DNA from: Sorghum bicolor
Taxonomy: Eukaryota > Streptophyta > Magnoliopsida > Poales > Poaceae
NCBI RefSeq assembly: GCF_000003195.3
Contig: NC_012876.2
Location: forward strand, 46,061,276-46,125,275
Direction: 5' to 3'
DNA: 64,000 bases
Shown: one piece after another, positions 54,501-62,315 of the stretch
How positions within the stretch are numbered: the stretch's first letter is position 1
Layout: every line of letters begins with the position of its first letter
Notes under the pieces: generated by a model
The model's input: only the letters and a program-made list of their open reading frames with translations
Databases searched by the model: none
Told to the model about the DNA's origin: nothing
Program-made: the position numbers and the translations under genes

Positions 54501-54637
54501 GTGGGGCGTCTTGGTTGTGCTCTGTCTGCGCTTGGTTGCTTGCGCTTGGAGGCTCCTGGTGCTCCTTCCCTTCTGATGGCGCTGCGGGCTGTCCCCTTCC
54601 GAAATTCCTTCCCTGCTCTGCCTTCTGCTGCACTCAA
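42177..54637 (-). CDS. RTNLB21-like: Reticulon-like protein, RTNLB21 type (12 exons, 668 aa)
   Basis: Proposed exons, 5' to 3' on the minus strand: 54637-53803, 53697-53656, 53543-53475, 53379-53314, 53220-53149, 53024-52953, 52801-52699, 52573-52499, 52384-52222, 52029-51960, 51621-51556, 42550-42177. They sum to 2007 bases, a multiple of three, and every junction keeps phase. The N-terminus has SVWEARMKMDEVKGGVKVF (about residues 88-106), characteristic of this subgroup, then a long acidic low-complexity region. The reticulon domain (about 386-590) opens NLVMWRDVSKSALVFGLGTF, with two hydrophobic hairpins. Reticulons shape tubular endoplasmic reticulum by inserting hairpins into its membrane. 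Either Met1 or Met54 could be the start; the longer is used here. Intron 1 has a GC donor and the last intron is about 9 kb. RNA evidence is needed to confirm. Confidence 0.88.
43520..44703 (+). repeat. 5' LTR of intronic copia element
   Basis: It starts TGTTGGATTTATTTTGGGC and ends TATAATTCTAACA. It contains a 71-bp tandem duplication (43651-43721 and 43722-43793) and a TATAAA box at 43843-43848. Confidence 0.9.
44756..46008 (+). pseudogene. Ty1-copia Gag and protease fragment
   Basis: A single frame with TAG at 45305-45307 encodes a UBN2-type gag (KPDSFDGKPANLPPADEAKF, KELWDALMGKFG), a CCHC knuckle CFLCGSEDHWASEC, a copia protease start with WMDSGANIHVCAD (active-site DSGA), and a GAG-pre-integrase piece LWHSRFCHASYGCLMRL. 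The gag N-terminus lacks the usual tryptophan segment, and sequence after the pre-integrase piece is deleted. It lies on the strand opposite to the reticulon gene. Confidence 0.85.
46009..47193 (+). repeat. 3' LTR of intronic copia element
   Basis: It matches the 5' LTR from its eighth base to its end. TATAAA is at 46324-46329 and the 71-bp duplication is retained. One segment near 46690-46710 carries a small insertion. Confidence 0.9.
47602..47768. repeat. Two-copy tandem repeat, about 87 bp
   Basis: AACGGAATTCTAATTAGTAA followed by GGA(C/T)GACTCAAG and ATTATCGCTCAAAT occurs twice in a row. Confidence 0.8.
48033..48253. mobile_element. MITE with GGCCTTGTTTAGTT-type end (right end lost)
   Basis: AAGGTCTTGTTTAGTTCGTA at the left and GCGAACTAA at the right are the ends of a MITE class that is abundant in panicoid genomes. 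The interior phrases CTGTAGCATTTCGTTTTTAT and GATTCGATGTGACGG match the other copies. The right end runs into the next MITE. Confidence 0.75.
48254..48500. mobile_element. Diverged MITE of the same class
   Basis: AGGCTTTGTTTA at the left and TAAACAAAGCCT at the right are perfect inverted ends. Confidence 0.78.
48529..48772. mobile_element. Stowaway-like MITE, degenerate
   Basis: CTACTCCATCGGTCCTAAAT resembles the CTACTCCCTCCGTCC end of Tc1/mariner-derived grass MITEs. The interior is AT-rich; the right end has decayed to a GA repeat. Confidence 0.5.
48907..49153. mobile_element. MITE with GGCCTCGTTTAGTTC ends
   Basis: AAGGCCTCGTTTAGTTCACC at the left and ATCTAAACAAGGCCT at the right form the inverted repeat. 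The interior CGAGACGAATCTTTTAATCC is a typical phrase of this class. Confidence 0.8.
49970..50160. mobile_element. Stowaway-like MITE, left part
   Basis: TACTCCCTCCGTCCCATTCA is the classic left end. The matching right end is missing near 50160. Confidence 0.65.
50296..50519. mobile_element. MITE with AACTAAACAAGGCC end
   Basis: GTTCTTGTTTAGTTAT at the left pairs with AAGGAACTAAACAAGGCCC at the right. The interior has ACATGCATATAGCTTAAATA. Confidence 0.7.
50581..50934. mobile_element. MITE of the same class with internal insertion
   Basis: CATTGTTTAGTTTCTCC at the left and TGATCTAAACAAGGTCTT at the right. It is longer than its relatives (about 350 against 225-245 bases). Confidence 0.55.
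51284..51545. mobile_element. Stowaway-like MITE next to exon 11
   Basis: The right end GTTTTATGGACGGAGGGAGT pairs imperfectly with GTGCTTCCATCCACAAAAAC at the left. It ends only about 10 bases from exon 11 (51556), so it supplies sequence just inside the splice donor. Confidence 0.7.
51556..52801 (-). CDS. RTNLB21-like: Reticulon-like gene, exons 7-11 (membrane domain)
   Basis: Exon 7 (52801-52699) opens the reticulon domain with NLVMWRDVSKSALVFGLGTF. Exon 8 (52573-52499) gives ASYAGLIYLGLRFLRKSILN. Exon 9 (52384-52222) gives LVGEEEAIWLLRLVLPYINE. Exon 10 (52029-51960) and exon 11 (51621-51556) encode the second hairpin, LALLLFAMARCGNFITLW and VFFGVFIIPKVCSSYSTQL. All borders are GT-AG and in phase. 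Confidence 0.88.
52953..53697 (-). CDS. RTNLB21-like: Reticulon-like gene, exons 2-6 (short linker exons)
   Basis: Five exons of 42, 69, 66, 72 and 72 bases, each starting and ending in phase 1. Exons 3, 4 and 5 encode related modules ending NPEPVKRPP, NPEPMTPPP and LEPAKPTSP, as if one exon had been duplicated. Exon 6 encodes VEEYVEIQGRPSQPSRSQ. Introns are 112-128 bases apart from the first and have GT-AG borders. The region is a flexible linker before the membrane domain. Confidence 0.8.
53801..53802 (-). promoter_or_regulatory. Non-canonical GC splice donor, intron 1 of the reticulon gene
   Basis: CCAAG/GCAAGA matches the strong consensus that GC donors usually have (AG/GCAAGT). The matching acceptor is TATTGCAG before 53697. 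Confidence 0.65.
53803..54637 (-). CDS. RTNLB21-like: Reticulon-like gene, exon 1
   Basis: It encodes about 278 residues: a basic N-terminus, an Ala-rich stretch, the conserved SVWEARMKMDEVKGGVKVF segment, a basic KKRRSWK patch that could be a nuclear or membrane-proximal signal, and an acidic DEELDDDDAEDELLDEELD run. The exon ends CTGGACCAAG followed by GCAAGAATCC. No GT donor nearby joins in phase to the next exon, so a GC-AG intron is inferred. Confidence 0.82.
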
Positions 54638-55095
54638 ATCTCGGGGTTAGGGCGAGAGTGGGCTAGCAGGGTGCCGCAGGCTTTACCGTTGTAAATCCGA
54701 GGGGATCCTTTACCCTTTATTTTTCTCTTTGGGGAGGTGGATGAGGGAGGTGGGGTTGGAGCGGAAAAGGAGGCACTGAGGGAGGACTAGAGGATAGGTA
54801 AAGCTTTGGGCGCTTTTGGTTTGGTGGATCGGCCAGCAGAGCAGACGGCAGGTTCTCTGATCTGATCGGGACTCACGTCTGGTGGTGGGGTGGTGCTGGC
54901 AGAGCAACTGGGGGCAGATGTCTCTTCGGGTTCTTTGGCTGGCGGCCTCCAGGGCAGGTTCGTCTCCTCCGGCCGGCCTTGCCGCCTGCCTTGGCCCTTC
55001 GGACCTTTTGGTATGGCACTGGCAAGCGAGGGGGAGAGAGAAACGAGTCACGCGCTCTTGGCGGCTGCGTTTGTCTCCGTGGGCTGCTGAAACCA
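54638..55095 (-). promoter_or_regulatory. 5' leader and proximal promoter of the reticulon gene
   Basis: Upstream (minus strand) of the start there is no clear TATA box. The region is moderately GC-rich, with C/T-rich patches in the minus-strand reading, consistent with a broadly expressed plant gene. A MITE lies at 55101-55325, marking a likely outer limit. Confidence 0.4.
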
Positions 55096-55100
55096 CTTCC

Positions 55101-55325
55101 GGCCGTATTTAGTTCCTGTCCACAAAAATCACGTGCTATCTGTGATAATTATTGTCCAACCTTGACTTATTAGACTTAAAATATTCATCTTGTAAATTTC
55201 AACTAAACTATGTAATTAGTTTTTATTTTTATCTATATTTAATACTTTATACATGTTTTTAAAGATTCGATGTGACGATAAATCTTGAAAAATTTTAGGT
55301 TTTAGGCGAAAGTAAACAAGGCCTT
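55101..55325. mobile_element. MITE with GGCC-TTTAGTTCC end, upstream of the reticulon gene
   Basis: GGCCGTATTTAGTTCCTGTC at the left and AGTAAACAAGGCCTTAAG at the right. The interior phrase AAGATTCGATGTGACG is shared with 48033-48253. Confidence 0.75.
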
Positions 55326-55499
55326 AAGCTTGAGGCGTCAAGGTATGACATCAGTCACGTCGTGCGTGTATGTTTGCATGGATGAGGCCATCCTACACCG
55401 GGAGGAGAAGCTGTACACGTTAGCTTATGCACTGTAGCAGTAAATAAATGGAGGTATATATCTCTCACCTCAGTCCTCCCCTCGTAAAAAACTACCTCC
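55326..55499. other. Unassigned stretch upstream of the duplicated GC-rich segment
   Basis: No gene is seen. TATATATCTC at about 55455 could be a promoter box for the GC-rich unit that follows, but no conserved product supports it. Confidence 0.3.
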
Positions 55500-56232
55500 T
55501 CCCAAAACCTCCTCTCGGTCTCTCTTCCTTAGTACTCCCGAGGCCAGGCCAACAGCACTAGGCGTCAGCTGTGCATGGCGACGCCCTCGTCCACCTCCGT
55601 CGCCTCCTCCTCTCTTCCCTCCCCTTCCTCTATATCTCCCATGAGCGTGGCGGAGCTCTCAGCCTACAGCGCTGCGCAACGCGGGGCCACCGACGGTGGC
55701 CATCCTCGGCCCTAGCGCGGCACGACTAGCCCGCTACAGTGGCCTCCGGCGTGGCTGCACTCCCCAGCGCTTCCTTCTCCATCTGGTTTGCATGTGCTCC
55801 TTTTTTCACAAAAACCTAACCGCCTTAGCTACAGGTAACGACACACCAACGCCGGCCCTACCCTCTACGGCGGTCTCCTTCTCCCGCGTCCCGGTGCTTG
55901 ACGGTGGCAGTCCTCCATTTGCTGCGCTTTTTGGCTACCTCCTTCCAAATCCTCCTCTCGGTTTGTCCTCCTCGTCTCCCTCCTCGGTCCTCCCGAGGCT
56001 AGGCTAATGGCATTGGGCATCAGCTATGCGCCACGGCCGCCTCATCTGACTCCACCTCGTCCTCCTCCTCTATTCCCTCCCCTTGCTCTCTCTCTCTCCC
56101 TTGAGCATGGCGGTGCTCCTGCCTTGCAGCTTGGCACAGCACGGGGTCCACGCGCGGTGGCCATCCCCGGCCATAGCGTGGCGCGACCGGCCCACGGTTG
56201 TGGCCTTCAGCGTGGCTGCCTCCCCAGCACTT
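55500..56232 (+). repeat. Direct duplication of a GC-rich segment of about 275-290 bp
   Basis: 55500-55774 and 55940-56232 share in order CCTCCTCTCGGT, CTCCCGAGGC(C/T)AGGC, GGC(G/A)TCAGCT, TCTTCCCTCCCCTT, CATGAGCGTGGCGG / TTGAGCATGGCGG and GGTGGCCATCC...CCGGC. Both hold short open frames (for example from ATG at 55574) but stops and frame differences make a conserved protein unlikely. It may be a duplicated gene fragment captured by a transposon. Confidence 0.6.
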
Positions 56233-56471
56233 TGTAACATCTCGTCTCCACGAGGCCAGACCCGCTTACATCAAATAGCTTTTCTAGGACATAGGCTACC
56301 CTCACAAACCAACACTAGTCTTTTTTCTGCACTTTGTCCTCACTCGTGTGCACCCAGGAAGAACTTTCTGATTGGTCACCCATCCCTAACTTTCTCTAGT
56401 CCAAGCACGCTTAACTTTAGAGTTCTTTGGAGATGGGCTTCCGAAAAAGAAGTTGCAACTTATTGATATCA
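56233..56471 (-). mobile_element. Probable Cassandra-type TRIM solo LTR with 5S rRNA-like segment
   Basis: Read on the minus strand, it starts TGATATCAATAAGTTGCAAC and ends GACGAGATGTTACA (239 bp). The middle (about 56360-56425) has AAGTTAAGCGTGCTTGG and GGATGGGTGACC in the order and spacing of plant 5S rRNA, covering its internal promoter region. Cassandra elements are known for LTRs that contain 5S sequences. Flanks (cactt and tgctt) do not form a perfect duplication, and the right flank is unrelated to the duplicated unit on the left, so a rearrangement or deletion has occurred. Confidence 0.72.
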
Positions 56472-57497
56472 TGCTTAATTATGCCATAGTTCCAAGATAA
56501 AGATCACACACACACACACCACATATCATGCTTGCTACTTCTACACTAGAAGTACGCCAAAACATGCTATCCATTTTCACCATAAAGATGCTCGATGTTC
56601 TAAGGTTTAAAATATTTCTCTAAACAAGGCTTGTGTAGATGAGACATAAAGGCTATTAAAAAATCATTGCTGTGATGTCTCAAGTAAAATAAAATAGAGA
56701 GAGATCTTATCAAATAGAGGAGTATTCTACTCTATCATTTTCCACACACTTGCACATCTTTATCTAGGATTATGACAATCTTCTCCTAGGTTCCTTGTTT
56801 TGACTTTATAATATATGCAATGCAAGTAGGCTATCTTGTTCATCCTTACCTAAGCCCCATATAAGCCTATAGATGTAGGATGAAACAAAAGAAGGCAATC
56901 TTATGCCATGCCTTGTTAGGAATCATATACATACTGAGTGATTTGAGAGTGCTATTTGAGGAATAAGAAGGAACTATGTGCTTTCTTTTAAAACCATTAT
57001 ATAAACTCTAAGTACCAAGAATAACAAATAGGGAGATAACTTTGCCTTGAAAATAATCACAACTTGCTCAAAATAGCCCACAAGACAGTTTGTGGTGATG
57101 GTTCAACACTTAGAAACTTTTCTAAGTCCTTGGGTGAATGCAATTTGCGTGAAGGGATGTTGGGAGCTCTATAACTTTGCATCCAAGCCGATTTAGCGTT
57201 TGCTCCAATTGACATAGTTGTAGATATCGTGTAGTTCTCCAAGTTTGTTAACTACACCATCTTCTAATTTGCCACAGTTTGGGAGTTAATCACTGCCAAT
57301 CTTCCTCTGTTAGTTGTCGATTGAAACACTGATTGGCAGGCTTCAGTCGCCGTCATGGCTGACCGGCACAAAGATCAAGCGCATTTGGCATCCGTACGCT
57401 GGGCCCTGCTTGTCAGCCCAGCGTCGCTGCATGACCTCCGCGCCAATGCCCCGTCTATCTCGGCCACGCTCACTAGCTCTCCCACTCGCTTGCACAC
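56472..57497 (+). other. Degraded non-coding region of Athila-like elements, then unassigned sequence
   Basis: Phrases such as CTTGCTACTTCTACACTAGAAG, GAAGGCAATCTTATGCCATGCC and TTGACTTTATAATATATGCA resemble 18980-19700 of element 2 in order, so 56490-57000 appears to be an old copy of that 3' region. The final 200 bases (57300-57497) are GC-richer and unassigned. Confidence 0.5.
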
Positions 57498-58708
57498 TGT
57501 TGGGTATTTTAAACGCAAACAGAAAGATCCGCAAGCGTATGGATACCGATGTAGCTTTCACCCGGGAGTATTCCAAAGTATCGATTTTCCACAGGGAACG
57601 TGAGTGTACTAATTAAGATTCAAGATCGCCCAAGGATAACTATATTAACTATTTTTGGTGGGAAGAGAGAAAGTTTCCTGAGAGTTCTCTAGTTGATCTA
57701 AGAATCAAGAAATACTTCAAAGATTATTTATTTCGGGACATCAGAACACTAACCACAGAAAAGAGATGAGAAGGGAGGAAGCTCTGACTACAGTCCTGCA
57801 AACACCAATCTGAACGAGGTGGAATACGTCGACCGTTAGGGCTGTCACTACCCTAGGGTTACCACAACAATCCGCAGGATTGGGTACAATTCCAGGTAAT
57901 TGCAAGACTAAACACCACATCTAATCTATTAATTACTACTCTAGGGTTGCAAAGACTAGAGCACTTGATGCAAGCAGGAATCCAATAAATAACTTGAATA
58001 TAAATAAAAGTAATTAAAGAACTCAGGAATTATGAATTGAAGAACTTGGAGAACGATGAAGAATGAACCAGTTCCTGCAAAAGTACAATGTTGAGGAAGA
58101 TCCGACAGATCAGGCTCCTCCTCCGCTCTCCTCTTCTCTCTCCCTATTTTCTAGATTACAACTAGAACTAGAACTAGATGAACTAGAACTAGAACTAGAA
58201 CTAGATGAACTAGAGGGATCCTCTCTACTTGGATGAATAATTGAAACCCTAGCTTTGATTCTGTTGAAGATATATGCCTCTAGGGGCTGGTGGGGGCTGT
58301 TTATATAGTTCCTCCAAATGAATATGGACCGTCGGATCAAAGCGACCTTAATCGCACGGTTTTCCTTAATCCTGTAGGTCGGTGGAGCATTATCCGTGAG
58401 ATGGAGCCTGATTGGCCCAGGCAGCAGGGCGGGCACCCTGCCCCCAGGCCCGCTCGGCCTCCCGTTCGTTCTCGTGGCTTCTGGAGTCTTCTAGATGATA
58501 GAAAATTGGTGCACACGTTAATATCTCTATGTAAACCCGACGTGTGGGCTTTTCCTCCATATTTCCTGATAACCCCCTGTAGAAATAGACAAACACCAAA
58601 ACTTGTGGAATTCTGTCAGCTAAAACCCTAAGTCTGGGTGTTGGTTGCATTTGGATCCTTTTCCATGATTAGTTGACGCTTAAATGTGAGCATTAAGGAC
58701 CATCAACA
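57498..58708 (-). repeat. 3' LTR of element 5
   Basis: On the minus strand it starts TGTTGATGGTCCTTAATGC and ends TAAAATACCCAACA. It includes an imperfect AACTAG microsatellite (58155-58212) and a TATATA-like box near 58310. The first 400 or so bases resemble the other Athila-like LTRs here. Confidence 0.85.
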
Positions 58709-59982
58709 AGCTCCCCCAAGCGTAACCTTTGCTCGTCCCTGAGCAAAGCTAAAATCAGCAAGAAAACAGGGGTTACTTTTATGCCTCTTACTACAGGGTT
58801 TTTAAGTTATCACTAAGGTCTTAAGTGATTGAAAAACAGAACGATCAAGTCAAGCACTATGTCTCAAGTTCTCTGTCTTACCTTTGTTCTGGAGTTTTTT
58901 GTAAGTTTCCAAAATAAAACTGAGGCATTTGCCTTCTTCTCGAAAGATATATAAGTAGAGCTTTAAAAGTTTTAGCATACTTACTTTGCATTTTTGCTAT
59001 GTCAATGCTCGGAGCAAGGGAGAGGAATGTCATATTCCTAGATCAAGACCTTTGATCTTTTTTTGAAAAGTTTGTCATCTATTACTGGTATATTGCTTAT
59101 TAAAGGGACCATGGGCTATCATTTTGTTTTCTTTCTTTTTTTCAGTCTCTCTCTCTTTTTTTTCTTCTTTTTTTTCCAGTGGGCATCAAGTACCCCTAAT
59201 TCTACTATCGGACACGTGTCCATTTTTTTCACTCAGGTGGGTATCTTTGTACCCCTAATTCTACTTCGGATACTTGTCCATTTTTACCTTTCGTCTCGCT
59301 CTTTTTTTAATCAAGTTTTTGCATAGTCCCATGCCTCTTACGCAATAATACTTCGGAAGAGTGAATCGTTTATATTTTTAAAACAAAAAGATCTTGATCT
59401 TTGGAGCATGATAATTCTCTCAACCAAAACTACAAGAATTAACAATGGCTTGAACTAAGCAAGTGCCCATAGTTTTAATATTTATATCTTATAAGACTCT
59501 AGGTATTATGTCAAACAGGATATCTTTTTTTTTGAATTTTAGATTTTCAAAAGATAAAATCTCCAGAACTCTAGCGAAACTTGGAACAAGTTAAATAGTA
59601 GCTCAGACCTTCTCATATTATGTTTGTCAATTACCTAGACTTGGATTAAATAGTAACTTTCCTTTTATTTTATTTAAAACTTAGGATTACACAAAATTAT
59701 TGTATATTACTCAAAAGAAAAACTTTGTTTGGTTTCATGGTTATGCATTTTTTTATTTATTTCCGAATACTAGTAAATAGAACCAAGAAAGAAAAGTAAT
59801 ACTTATCTAGATACATGTGAGAGTGCCTCCCCTAAGCTGGATGTTGATATAGTCGTTCACTCTTGTGGCCTGCATGTTCGGTCTCACTCTTCTTAAGCCT
59901 CAAAATCATGCACAACCCAAATAGACAACAAAACTCGTGGAGCATGTTAAGGGTTAGATAATTGTCTAGAGCTTATAAGAGC

Positions 59983-60114
59983 TTAGTGGTAGAATTCTAT
60001 GAACTCAATCACATCAAGTTCCCCTACCAGGTTGTTTTGTGGCTCGTGATAGATTTTCAAGCGTTGACCATTTACCTTAAAAGTGTTACCTATGTCGTCT
60101 TGGATGGTAATGGT
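59983..60114 (-). pseudogene. C-terminal end of Athila-like integrase ORF
   Basis: The frame reads NTFKVNGQRLKIYHEPQNN and ends IEFIEFYH then TAA at 59985-59983. FKVNGQRLK is a recurring phrase at the end of plant Athila/Tat integrases. The rest of pol would lie beyond the window, after element 4. Confidence 0.72.
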
Positions 60115-61342
60115 TGTTGATGATTCTTAAGTATCAATTTTAATTATTAAATAAACAAGGGAAAGGACCAATATACAAACAACACCTAGAATTAGGGTTT
60201 GATCTGACAGAATTTCACGAGTTTTGTTGTTTATCTGTTTCTGCAGGGGGTTATCAGGAAAAATATGGAAGAAAGGCCCACATGTCGGGATTACATAGAG
60301 ATATCAACGCACCGTGCAATGTTCTACCATCTAGAAGACTCCAGAAGCCACGAGAACGAAGCGGAGGCAGAACGGGGCCTGGCCCAGGGCGCCCGGCCTG
60401 GGGACTAGGGCGCCCGCCCCCCTCTGGAGTCCAATCAGGACTCTGTTTCGGGATTACGCTCCACCGACCTAAAGGATCAAGGATAACCGTTCACTCAATG
60501 TCGGTTTGATCCAACGGCCCGCGTTCACCTGAGGGTACTATATAAGCAGACCCCCTGGCCCCTGGGGGAGACACAAGTTCATCGTAGAGTTGAGGGGAGC
60601 CCTTGAAGGAATACCTCTCCTCTAAATAGACTTAGGGCTTAGCATCCAATGTGACTAGAATTAGATCTTCTAGTTTCTACTAGATTGAGAGAGATAGAGT
60701 GGAGGTGTAGATCGGAGGAAGCCCGGCCTGTCGGTGTCTACTTCGAGGTTGTACCTGCGGGATCAAGTTCTCATAACCCGAAGCTTGCTCCTAGGATTCT
60801 TCAGTATTTCGACATCTAAATTCTAGTAAGTTCTTGTTTTATTGTTCTTTGGTTTATGAGTTTACTTTAATCTCTTCGCGTAGAGTTTAGAGTAATCATC
60901 TCTAGCGTAGACGTGGTGTTTGGGCTAGGATACTCATAGATATTCCCTGACTAGCTGGACCGTAGTTGTAGCGACGAACGTGATATTTCCGAGTTACCTT
61001 TGCAGACCATATCTCGTTAGCAGGAAGGATAGGGTTTATAGGTGCGGGTTGAACATCCTCTGTGGTGTCTAGATTCCGTAAGCTTCCCCAATAGAACAGT
61101 AGATCATCCTTACCAAGGTTAGAAAGAGATTACGGTTGTAGTCTTCTCTATATATCACTCACATCGAGAAACATTCTTTGTAGCCTAAAGGTTAGTAGTA
61201 ATAGACTGGGTTAGTTAGATGCACTCTTTCTCCTAGTGGTAAAAATATAAATACGATACTCTGGATAACCTCCTGGGTGAAGTGCTCACCGATATCCGTG
61301 CGCTTGCGGATAAATTCCTTATTGCGTTCCCAAATATCAACA
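60115..61342 (+). repeat. 5' LTR of element 4
   Basis: It runs from TGTTGATGATTCTTAAG to CCCAAATATCAACA (1228 bp). It has GGGCGCCCGGCC and GGGCGCCCGCCC boxes (about 60387 and 60408) and ACTATATAAGCAG near 60537. It is similar along its whole length to LTRs of elements 1 and 3. Confidence 0.9.
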
Positions 61343-61350
61343 TGCATTTC

Positions 61351-61368
61351 TGGCGCCGTTGCCGGGGA
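61351..61368 (+). promoter_or_regulatory. Primer binding site of element 4 (tRNA-Asp type)
   Basis: TGGCGCCGTTGCCGGGGA begins eight bases after the LTR end. Confidence 0.88.
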
Positions 61369-61473
61369 GAAAGACGGTTTGCTGAGATAACCTTGAGTCT
61401 TACTACTAGCTTGTATCTATACTTTTATCTTTTCTTATCTTTTATATTCTTTTATTTTCTCTATTCTTACCTT

Positions 61474-62315
61474 ATGGAAAACCAAGATTCTAAATCAATC
61501 TATCAATTTGAAACACCTTTGGAAAGTGACCTTTTACCATGGGAGTCATCAGAGCCTATCCAAACATCCCAGTATAGGTTATGTTCCAGGTTAATTGCCA
61601 TGATTCAAAACCTATCTTTTTTAGGAAGGGAAGACGAAAACCCTTTCATATTAGAGATTTTGAGCAAACATGTGATTGTCTTCGCATTGAAGGCATTTAT
61701 AATAAAACTTTACGTTGGAAGCTTTTTCCTTTTTCTTTAAGGGGAGAAGCTAGACAATGGTATAATCAGAAGGTAAGTCAACCACGAGGTGAATGGGGAG
61801 TTTTACGAGCCAACTTTTGTATAGATTTTTATTCCCTCGACCGTATCGGCGACCTTAGACTAGAAGTCCTATCTTTTAAACAAAAAGATAATGAAACTTT
61901 AGGAAAATCCTGGAAACGTTTTTCTGATCTTTTAGAATCTGGTCCAAATCTTAATCTTGAAGTCCCTGTTCTTTTATTTCACTTTTTCTGAGGTCTTCAG
62001 AAAGATCATAAACAAATGCTACATACAATGTCTAGAGGTTCTTTCTTTCGCATCCCTACTGATGATGCTAGAGTGATCCTAGATAGAATCCTAGAAGCTG
62101 AGATGGATAATACCCTTCATGATGAAACCCACGAAGCCGAAGTAGACACTCTGCCAAATTCTCCATCTACTTTAGCTATCCCAAGTTCTGAGCCACAAAA
62201 GGAAGAAATTCCACCACCTGATTTCATGCTGGATATAGAACCAGATCTCTTTGCCGATTTTGGAAACATTTCAAACTACCATTCTATTAACAGACCCCAA
62301 AAACAGCCATTTTAG
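61474..62315 (+). pseudogene. Athila-like Gag of element 4, frameshifted
   Basis: It starts MENQDSKSIYQFETPLESDL. The first phase carries PWESSEP and LCSRLIAMIQNLSFLG; after a frame change in about 61600-61660 the capsid core continues with LRWKLFPFSLRGEARQWYNQ, LRANFCIDFYSLDRIGDL and LGKSWKRFSDLLESGPN. TGA at 61989-61991 interrupts it before a segment ending at TAG 62313-62315. Gag of this clade forms the virus-like particle. At least two lesions make this copy non-functional. Confidence 0.85.

Larger units (their letters stand above)
57498..60114 (-). mobile_element. Athila-like element 5, 3' part (minus strand)
   Basis: It comprises the 3' LTR (57498-58708), a polypurine tract (minus strand GCTTGGGGGAGC, 58707-58719), a 3' non-coding region (58720-59982), and the end of an integrase reading frame (59983-60114). 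Its upstream part is beyond element 4, which is inserted in the coding end. Confidence 0.82.

Noticed and set aside
53942..54694. 250-residue plus-strand frame opposite exon 1 of the reticulon gene
   Set aside because: It is a GC-rich antisense shadow; the minus-strand frame has family motifs and phase-consistent exons, this one has none.
56340..56440. A genuine 5S rRNA gene
   Set aside because: Similarity is limited to the internal promoter part, with many mismatches, and it lies in a TG...CA-bounded LTR, so an LTR-borne derivative is likelier than a ribosomal gene.
55696..56466. Short plus-strand frames in the GC-rich duplicated segment
   Set aside because: Frames are not conserved between the two copies and run into the Cassandra-like LTR.
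58110..58436. 108-residue frame with a long serine run on the minus strand
   Set aside because: The serine run is a translation of the AACTAG/CTAGTT microsatellite in the LTR of element 5.
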